Positions 56,478-64,000 of a stretch of DNA of 64,000 nucleotides are shown one piece after another. The translations under genes were made by a program, and so were the position numbers. Every line of letters begins with the position of its first letter. Within the stretch, counting starts at the first letter, position 1. Location of the stretch: assembly GCF_028649455.1 (NCBI RefSeq), contig NZ_JAQSIO010000004.1, forward strand, positions 310,001-374,000, written 5' to 3'. Source of the stretch: Curvibacter microcysteis. Lineage in GTDB: Bacteria; Pseudomonadota; Gammaproteobacteria; Burkholderiales; Burkholderiaceae_C. Under the pieces are notes generated by a model. The model did not search any database. It saw nothing but the letters and a program-made list of their open reading frames with translations, and was not told where the DNA came from.

Positions 56478-57635
56478 TCAGTAGGTGCCGGGCAGCAGGA
56501 TGCCCTTGTCCACCGTGTTGATGTTGGTGTGACCACAAAACGCCATGGTGATGTCCAGCTCTTTGTGGATGATCTGCAGCGCGCGGGTGACCCCCTCTTC
56601 GCCGAAGGCGCCCAGGGCGTACAAAAAGCTGCGCCCGATCAGCGTGCCGCGCGCGCCCAGGGCCCGCGCCTTGAGCACGTCCTGGCCGCTGCGGATGCCG
56701 CCGTCCATCCAGACCTCGATGTCCTTGCCCACCGCCTCGGCAATCGCTGGCAGCGCCTTGATGCTGGAGGGCGCACCGTCGAGCTGGCGACCGCCGTGGT
56801 TGGACACGATCAGCGCGTCGGCGCCGCTGTTGGCGGCCAGGCGGGCGTCTTCCTCGTCCATGATGCCCTTGAGGATCAGCTTGCCGCCCCAGCGCTTCTT
56901 GATCCACTCCACATCGCCCCAGTTGAGGCCCGGGTCGAATTGCTCGGCCGTCCACGAAGACAGCGAGGACAAGTCCCCCACGCCCTTGGCGTGGCCCACG
57001 ATGTTGCCGAAGGTGCGGCGCGGTGTGCCCAGCATGCCCAGGCACCAGCGCGGCTTGGTCGCCAGGTTGATGAGGTTTTTCAGCGTGGGCTTGGGCGGGG
57101 CCGACAAACCGTTCTTGATGTCCTTGTGGCGCTGACCCAGGATCTGCAGGTCCAGCGTGAGCTGCAAGGCGGAGCAATTGGCGGCCTTGGCGCGATCGAT
57201 CAAGCGTTCGATGAAGTCGCGGTCTTTCATCACGTAGAGCTGGAACCAGAACGGGTGGCGCTGGGTGTGCTCGGCGATGTCCTCGAGCGAGCAGATGCTC
57301 ATGGTCGACAGCGTGAACGGAATGCCAAAGGCCTTGGCCGCCTTGGCGCCGAGGATCTCACCGTCGGCGTGCTGCATGCCGGTCAGACCCGTGGGCGCAA
57401 TCGCCACCGGCATGGCCACGTCCTGGCCGACCATCGTGGTGCGAGTGCTGCGCCCTTCCATGTTGACGGCCACGCGCTGGCGCAGCTTGATGCCCTGGAA
57501 GTCCGTCTCGTTGGAGCGGTAAGTGCCCTCCGTCCACGCGCCCGAATCGGCGTAGTCGTAGAACATGCGGGGCACGCGGCGCTCGGCAATGCGGCGCAGG
57601 TCTTCAATGCAGGTGATCTTGGATAAATCGGCCAC
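56478..57635 (-). CDS. FMN-dependent alpha-hydroxy-acid dehydrogenase (LldD/glycolate oxidase family)
   Basis: The 385-residue protein starts at GTG 57635 (encoding VADLSKITCIEDLRRIAERR), with a clear AGGAG ribosome-binding site 7 bases ahead. It has the family N-terminus MFYDYADSGAWTEGTYR, the FMN-contact segments VAIAPTGLTGMQHADGE and FWFQLYV, and the active-site signature SNHGGRQLDGAPSSI with the catalytic His. It would oxidise L-lactate, glycolate, mandelate or a similar acid. Substrate cannot be decided. It lies between dinB and paaZ without obvious partners. Confidence 0.88.
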   Translation of the reverse strand: MADLSKITCIEDLRRIAERRVPRMFYDYADSGAWTEGTYRSNETDFQGIKLRQRVAVNMEGRSTRTTMVGQDVAMPVAIAPTGLTGMQHADGEILGAKAAKAFGIPFTLSTMSICSLEDIAEHTQRHPFWFQLYVMKDRDFIERLIDRAKAANCSALQLTLDLQILGQRHKDIKNGLSAPPKPTLKNLINLATKPRWCLGMLGTPRRTFGNIVGHAKGVGDLSSLSSWTAEQFDPGLNWGDVEWIKKRWGGKLILKGIMDEEDARLAANSGADALIVSNHGGRQLDGAPSSIKALPAIAEAVGKDIEVWMDGGIRSGQDVLKARALGARGTLIGRSFLYALGAFGEEGVTRALQIIHKELDITMAFCGHTNINTVDKGILLPGTY

Positions 57636-57808
57636 GGGGCAACTCCTTAGGAGCGCAAATGGTAGCCACGGCGGCGCCCGCGTCACGTGAAGATTTTTGA
57701 CGGGCCCGACAAATTCTCTCAATACACCGCCCCCGGGCAGCGGGCCCCTCGACCAAGCGCGGACCCTCGGTGAAGGCCGGGGGCCGATCAAGCCTCCGCA
57801 GCCACCGC

Positions 57809-59851
57809 TCAGCCGCGCTTGGCCACCAAGGTCAGGATGTCGTAGCTGGCGACCAGTTCGCCGTGCTGGTTGCTGACCTCCACGTCCCAGGCCACCACGC
57901 CCTGGCCCACGCCCTTGGCGTCCTTCTTTTGCCGGTCGATCTTGCGCTTGGCCGTCAGGCGGGCCTGGATGGTGTCGCCAATGGCCACCGGCTTGACGAA
58001 GCGCAGCGTGTCCAGCCCATAGTTGGCCAGCACCGGGCCGGGCGCGGGCGAGACAAACAAGCCGGCGGCCGCCGACAGCACGAAGTAGCCGTGCGCGATG
58101 CGCTGGCCAAACGGGCTTTCCTTGGCCGCGATGTCGTCGAAGTGCATGTAGAAGTAGTCGCCCGACAGGCCGCCAAAGGCGCCGATGTCGGCCTCGGTCA
58201 CGGTGCGGCGGTGGGTCAACAGGGACTCGCCGATGCGCAGGTCTTCAAAGTGACGGCGGAAGGGGTGGACCTCGGTCTCGATCACCTTGGCGCCCCGCAC
58301 ATGCTCGCCCGTGATGGCGGCCAGCATGGTGGGCGAGCCTTGCAGCGCAGCGCGTTGCAGGTAGTGCTTGACGGCGCGGATGCCGCCCAGCTCCTCGCCG
58401 CCGCCCGCGCGGCCCGGGCCGCCGTGCTTGAGCATGGGCAGGGGCGAGCCGTGGCCGGTGCTTTCGGTGGCGGCCTCGCGGTCCAGCACCAACAGGCGGC
58501 CATGGTGGGCCGCGACCACGGGGATCACCCGCGCGGCGGTGGCCGGGTCCTTGGTGACCAGGGAACCCACCAGGCTGCCCTTGCCGCGGGCGGCCAGCTG
58601 CAGCGCTTCGTCCAGGCCGTCGTAAGGCATCAGGGTGCTGACCGGACCAAAGGCCTCGATGTCATGCACCGCGTCGTGGCTCAGGGGTTGGCGGCTCAGC
58701 AACAGCGTGGGCTGGAAGAAGGCACCTTGCTCGCTGCCCTCGCCCAGCGGCGCAAAGTCAGCCGTGCCGCCGCCATGGACCAGCTCGGCCCCCTGGCGCA
58801 GCAAGGCCACGCGCTCGGCCACGTCGGCCTGCTGGGCCTGGGACGCCAGGGCGCCCATGCGCACCGCCTCCAGCGCCGGGTCACCGACCACGGTCTTGGC
58901 CAGACGGGCCGACAGGCGCTCGGCCACGGCGTCCAGGTGCTGGCGCGGCACGATGGCACGGCGGATGGCGGTGCACTTCTGACCCGCCTTGACGGTCATC
59001 TCGCGCGCCACCTCCTTGATGAAGAGCTCGAACTCCTCGTCGTCCGGCGTCACGTCGGGCGCCAGGATGGAACAGTTCAGCGAGTCGGCCTCGGCATTGA
59101 AGGGGATGCTGTGACGCACCAGGTTGGCGTTGACACGCAGGCGCGCGGCGGTGTCGGCCGAGCCGGTGAAGGTCACCACATCGGGGCCTTCCAGGCGGTC
59201 CAGCAGGTCACCGGTGCCGCCAATGACGAGCTGCAGCGCGCCGGCCGGCAGGATGCCCGACTGGTCGATCAGGCGCACCAGGGCTTCGGTCAGGTAGCTG
59301 GTGGCGGTGGCGGGCTTGCCAATGCAGGGCATGCCCGCGAGGAAGGTGGGGGCGAACTTCTCCAGCAGGCCCCAGACCGGGAAGTTGAAGGCATTGATGT
59401 GCACCGCCAGACCGCCGCGCGGCACCAGGATGTGGGTGCCCGCAAATGCGCCCTTCTTGCCCAGCGACTGGGCCGGACCTTCGTGGATCAGGTTGCCGCT
59501 GGGCAGCTCGCCACTGCCCATGGCGGCGTAGGCGAACAAGGTGCCGCTGCCGCCTTCGATGTCGACCCAGCTGTCGGCGCGGGTGGCGCCGGTGTGGGCG
59601 GAGATCGCGTAGAGCGACTCCTTGTGCTCATTGAGGTACTTGGCCAGGGCCTTCAGGCGCGCGGCGCGCTCCTGGAAGTCCAGCGCCATCAGGCCGGGCA
59701 CGCCGGTGCGGCGCGCGAAATGCACGGCCTCGCCGAAGTCGATCGCCTCGGCATGGGTGTGGGCCACGGTGGCGCCGTTGACCGCGCTGTGCAGCGCGCT
59801 GGCGGCTTGCTGACCGATCCAGCGCCCGCCGATGAAACTTTGAAGCGTCAT
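57809..59851 (-). CDS. paaZ: Bifunctional oxepin-CoA hydrolase / aldehyde dehydrogenase PaaZ
   Basis: PaaZ opens the oxepin ring of the phenylacetyl-CoA pathway and oxidises the resulting semialdehyde. The 680-residue protein has an N-terminal aldehyde dehydrogenase domain with Glu254 (FNAEAD) and nucleophile Cys293 (KAGQKCTAIR), matching Glu256 and Cys295 of the E. coli enzyme. From about 535 there is a MaoC-like (R)-hydratase domain with GLSGDYFYMHFDD carrying the catalytic Asp and His. No other paa gene is in view, so the rest of the pathway lies elsewhere. An ABC importer is encoded upstream on the same strand, 61 bases away. Confidence 0.94.
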   Translation of the reverse strand: MTLQSFIGGRWIGQQAASALHSAVNGATVAHTHAEAIDFGEAVHFARRTGVPGLMALDFQERAARLKALAKYLNEHKESLYAISAHTGATRADSWVDIEGGSGTLFAYAAMGSGELPSGNLIHEGPAQSLGKKGAFAGTHILVPRGGLAVHINAFNFPVWGLLEKFAPTFLAGMPCIGKPATATSYLTEALVRLIDQSGILPAGALQLVIGGTGDLLDRLEGPDVVTFTGSADTAARLRVNANLVRHSIPFNAEADSLNCSILAPDVTPDDEEFELFIKEVAREMTVKAGQKCTAIRRAIVPRQHLDAVAERLSARLAKTVVGDPALEAVRMGALASQAQQADVAERVALLRQGAELVHGGGTADFAPLGEGSEQGAFFQPTLLLSRQPLSHDAVHDIEAFGPVSTLMPYDGLDEALQLAARGKGSLVGSLVTKDPATAARVIPVVAAHHGRLLVLDREAATESTGHGSPLPMLKHGGPGRAGGGEELGGIRAVKHYLQRAALQGSPTMLAAITGEHVRGAKVIETEVHPFRRHFEDLRIGESLLTHRRTVTEADIGAFGGLSGDYFYMHFDDIAAKESPFGQRIAHGYFVLSAAAGLFVSPAPGPVLANYGLDTLRFVKPVAIGDTIQARLTAKRKIDRQKKDAKGVGQGVVAWDVEVSNQHGELVASYDILTLVAKRG

Positions 59852-59879
59852 GAAAAACTCCCAAAAATGAACGGGGGGA

Positions 59880-59901
59880 CGCGGGCCTCCAACAGGCCGC
59901 G
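59880..59901 (-). terminator. Hairpin between livF and paaZ
   Basis: CGCGG-G-CCT (59880-59888) pairs with AGGCCGCG (59894-59901) with one bulged base and a 5-base loop, directly after the livF stop on the minus strand. No strong U tract follows; partial termination is possible. Confidence 0.4.
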
Positions 59902-59912
59902 CGCCCGGGGCC

Positions 59913-60655
59913 TCAGTGCTTGGCGCCCAGGCCCAGGTAGGTGTCGATGATTCGGCGGTCGTGCAGCAGGTCGGCGGCGGCGCCGCTCAAGGCCACGGCG
60001 CCCATCTCCAGCACATAGGCGCGGTCGGCCACCTGCAGCGCCGCGCGCGCGTTCTGCTCGACCAGCAGCACCGACACGCCCAGGTCACGCAGCGAGGACA
60101 CCACCTGCAGCACCTCGCGCACGATCAGCGGCGCCAGGCCCAGCGAGGGCTCGTCCAACATCAGCAGGCGCGGGCGCGCCATGAGGGCGCGGCCAATGGC
60201 CAGCATCTGGCGCTCGCCGCCGGACAGCGTGGCGGCCAGCTGGGCGCGGCGCTCCTGGAGGCGCGGGAAGATGTCGAACACCTCGTCCATGCGCTGCTTC
60301 TGGTCCTTGAGGCCCTTGCGCCAGCGCGAGAAGCCGCCCAGCAAGAGGTTGTCTTCGACCGACATCTCCCCGAACAGCTCGCGCTTCTCGGGCACCAGGG
60401 CGACGCCGCGCGCCACCATGGCCTCGACCGTGGGCCGCTCGATGCGCTCGCCCGCCAGGGTCAGCACGCCTTGCGAGGGCAGCAAGCCCATGGCCGCGCT
60501 CAGCAGCGTGGTCTTGCCCGCGCCGTTGGGGCCGATGACGGTGACGATCTCGCCCTCGCCCACCGTCAGGTGGACCTGGTGCACGGCTTCGACCTCGCCA
60601 TAGAAGACGCTGAACTGCTGCAAGTCGAGCAGCGTGGGTTTGACTTCGGCGTGGC

Positions 60656-60659
<4 letters not shown>
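59913..60659 (-). CDS. livF: Branched-chain-type ABC transporter ATP-binding protein
   Basis: LivF is one of two ATPases that power uptake by the HAAT family (branched-chain amino acids, amides, aromatic acids). The 248-residue protein has Walker A GPNGAGKTTLLSAAMG, the ABC signature LSGGERQMLAIGRAL, and Walker B LLMLDEPSLGLAP, with the usual LivF-type C-terminus (YLGLG). ATG 60659 overlaps the livM-livG stop by 4 bases. In this operon the other ATPase is fused to the permease. Confidence 0.93.
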
Positions 60660-62490
<1,831 letters not shown>

Positions 62491-62494
<4 letters not shown>

Positions 62495-63519
62495 TCTTCG
62501 TCCTCCACGTGACGGCTGTTGAGCGAGCGCCACCACAGCACCGGGATGATCAGCGTGAACACCAACACCTCCTTGAACGCACTGGCCCAGAAAGAAGAAA
62601 ACGCCTCCAGCTGCCCCACCAGCACGGCACCGGCCAAGGCCAGCGGGTAGCTGCCCAGGCCGCCCACGATGGCCGCGACAAAGCCCTTGAGGCCAATCAG
62701 AAAACCGGTGTCGTAATACACCGTGGTCAAGGGCGCGATCAGCAGGCCCGAGACCGCACCGATCAGCGCTGCCAAGGCAAAGCTCAGGTCGCCCGACAGC
62801 TCGGTCGGGATGCCCATCAGGCGGGCACCGACGCGGTTCATGGCCGTGGCGCGCAAGGCCTTGCCGACGATGGAGCGCTCGAAGAACACGAACATGGCCA
62901 CCACCAGCACCGCCGCCATGGCGATCACCACCAGGGACTGGCCACTGACCGGGATGCCGGCCACCTCAAAGCGCGCCTCCGAAAACGCCGGGGTGCGAAA
63001 GCCCTCGGCGCCAAAGAACAGCAGGCCCAGGCCCACCAGCACGCCGTGCAGTGCGACCGAGACGATCAACAGGATCAGCACCGTGGCATGGGCCAACGGG
63101 CGGTACACCAGTCGGTACAGCAGCGGCCCCAGGGGCACGATCAGGGCCAGCACGGCGGCCGCTTGCAGCAGCAAGGCCTCCGGCTTGGCCAGCCAGACCA
63201 GGGCAGCGGCCAGGGCCGGCATGGCCAGGGCCCAGACGGCGGTGGAAGCCCAGTCCACGCTCTGGCCGCGCTGGTGACGCCAGGCCTCCACCACCAGGGT
63301 GATGACGGCCAGGGTGATCAGCAACCACAGGGTGGCGGGCACCTTGCCGGCCTGCATCATGGCCATCGACAAGGCACCAAAGGCGACGAACTCGCCCTGC
63401 GGGATGAAGATCACCCGCGTGACCGAGAACACCAGCACCAGGGCCAGGGCAATCAGTCCATACACAGCGCCATTGACGACGCCGTCCTGCCCCAGGATGA
63501 GGGCAATCTGCAAATCCAT
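62491..63519 (-). CDS. livH: Branched-chain-type ABC transporter permease
   Basis: The 342-residue LivH-type inner-membrane permease begins MDLQIALILGQDGVVNGAVY. It has many hydrophobic segments and the conserved FKEVLVFTLIIP near the end. It has a longer middle than LivH of E. coli (308 residues), with extra hydrophobic segments around 60-115. Its stop overlaps the livM-livG start (ATGA). Confidence 0.9.
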
Positions 63520-63572
63520 GATGATGAAGTCCGGTTCAGGGTCGGCGCATGGCCGGCCCGTGGTTTGACCGT

Positions 63573-63592
63573 CCCGCGCCCCAGGGCGCGGG
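63573..63592. repeat. GC-rich palindrome between binding protein and livH
   Basis: CCCGCGCCC (63573-63581) and GGGCGCGGG (63584-63592) are exact complements with a 2-base centre. Confidence 0.7.
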
Positions 63593-63641
63593 TCTGTTCA
63601 CTGCGAACGACGCAAGAGAAAGCGAGAAGGAAAGACACGTT

Positions 63642-63673
63642 GGCGGCGCCCGGCCTCGGCCCGGGGCGCCGCC
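63642..63673 (-). terminator. Hairpin between binding-protein gene and livH
   Basis: GGCGGCGCCC (63642-63651) pairs exactly with GGGCGCCGCC (63664-63673) just after the binding-protein stop on the minus strand. Such hairpins often let binding-protein mRNA accumulate above permease mRNA. No U tract is present. Confidence 0.5.
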
Positions 63674-63681
63674 CAGCCCGA

Positions 63682-64000
63682 TCAGGGCTGGTACTTCCAG
63701 GTGCCGCCTTCGACCTTGACCATCACGCGGCCGCGTTGGTCCAGGCCCAGGTGGTCGGTCGGCGACAGGTTGAAGATGCCGTGCGCGCCTGGCAGCTCCT
63801 TGACGGTTTCCAGCGCGTCACGCAGCGCATTGCGGAAGGCCGGCGTGCCCGGCTGAGCCTTCTTGAGCGCCACCGGCACGGCGGCCGTCATCAAGAGGCC
63901 GGCGTCCCAGGCATGGGCGCCGAAGGTGGACACATTGCCCTTGCCAAAGGCGGCTTCATAAGCCGTCACATAGGCCATGGCCGACTTCTTGACCGGGTGA
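63682..64000 (-). CDS. ABC transporter substrate-binding protein, C-terminal part
   Basis: Only the last 106 codons are in the window; the gene continues past base 64000. The visible end (SAMAYVTAYEAAFGKGNVST, AWDAGLLMTAAVPVAL, RNALRDALETVKELPGAHGIFNLSPTDHLGLD, GTWKYQP) matches the C-terminal lobe of type I periplasmic binding proteins of the LivJ/LivK kind, where the FNLSPxDH..G motif is typical. As the first gene of the importer operon it would define the ligand. The ligand-binding N-terminal lobe is not visible, so amino acids and aromatic acids remain equally possible. Confidence 0.88.
   Translation of the reverse strand, partial: HPVKKSAMAYVTAYEAAFGKGNVSTFGAHAWDAGLLMTAAVPVALKKAQPGTPAFRNALRDALETVKELPGAHGIFNLSPTDHLGLDQRGRVMVKVEGGTWKYQP

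Overview
The window is a GC-rich (roughly 65% by eye) chromosomal segment from a betaproteobacterium. Burkholderiales, most likely Comamonadaceae, fits best. The support is gene order: leuC-entericidin-leuD-leuB-asd-fimV-truA-trpF-trpB-trpA-accD, then recO-pdxJ-acpS-nagZ, lepA-lepB-DUF4845-rnc-era, rpoE-rseA-rseB-mucD beside the fab cluster, and rne divergent from rluC. Individual proteins also have the form usual in that group. No rRNA, tRNA, insertion sequence, prophage or CRISPR array was found. Nearly all of the window is tightly packed housekeeping sequence with many 4-bp ATGA overlaps.

Layout. 1-150: tail of dnaJ. 336-6021: a LysR regulator, leucine biosynthesis (leuC, leuD, leuB) with a small entericidin-like lipoprotein between leuC and leuD, then asd. 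6248-13372: fimV (polar hub), truA, the trpFBA genes and accD. 13462-18312: chromate transporter, a YggT membrane protein (minus), lysS, and a PleD-like diguanylate cyclase response regulator. 18351-25417 (minus): hydratase, nagZ, acpS, pdxJ, recO, era, rnc, DUF4845, lepB; then lepA to 27222. 27223-27742 is the longest unexplained gap in the minus-strand block. It holds an array of DnaA-box-like motifs at 11-bp spacing, a perfect palindrome, an AT-rich flank and a strong terminator with no gene in front of it. 27743-32217: mucD, rseB, rseA, rpoE (envelope stress regulon core) and a small membrane protein. 32284-38830: the fatty-acid cluster fabF-acpP-fabG-fabD-fabH-plsX-rpmF-YceD.

38857-43525: Maf pyrophosphatase, a tetrapyrrole-methylase family protein, an SppA-like peptidase, a small Rieske protein, a HAD phosphatase and rluC. 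43526-47131: a roughly 550-nt leader and rne (RNase E). 47296-49944: yaaA, a prolyl-hydroxylase-like dioxygenase and queF. 49963-51522: an Aer-like PAS chemoreceptor with a consensus FNR/ANR-type palindrome upstream. 51827-57635 (minus): a dienoyl-CoA isomerase; a three-gene exported cassette (DUF3034 beta-barrel, secreted truncated globin, cupredoxin); dinB; and an FMN alpha-hydroxy-acid dehydrogenase. 57809-64000 (minus): paaZ of aerobic phenylacetate degradation and a branched-chain-type ABC importer (binding protein, livH, a livM-livG fusion, livF).

The most unusual items are the DnaA-box-like array between mucD and lepA with its possible small RNA, the barrel/globin/cupredoxin cassette (the globin appears to lack the usual polar distal haem residues), and the fused LivM-LivG importer next to paaZ. 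Everything was read by eye; no searches were run.
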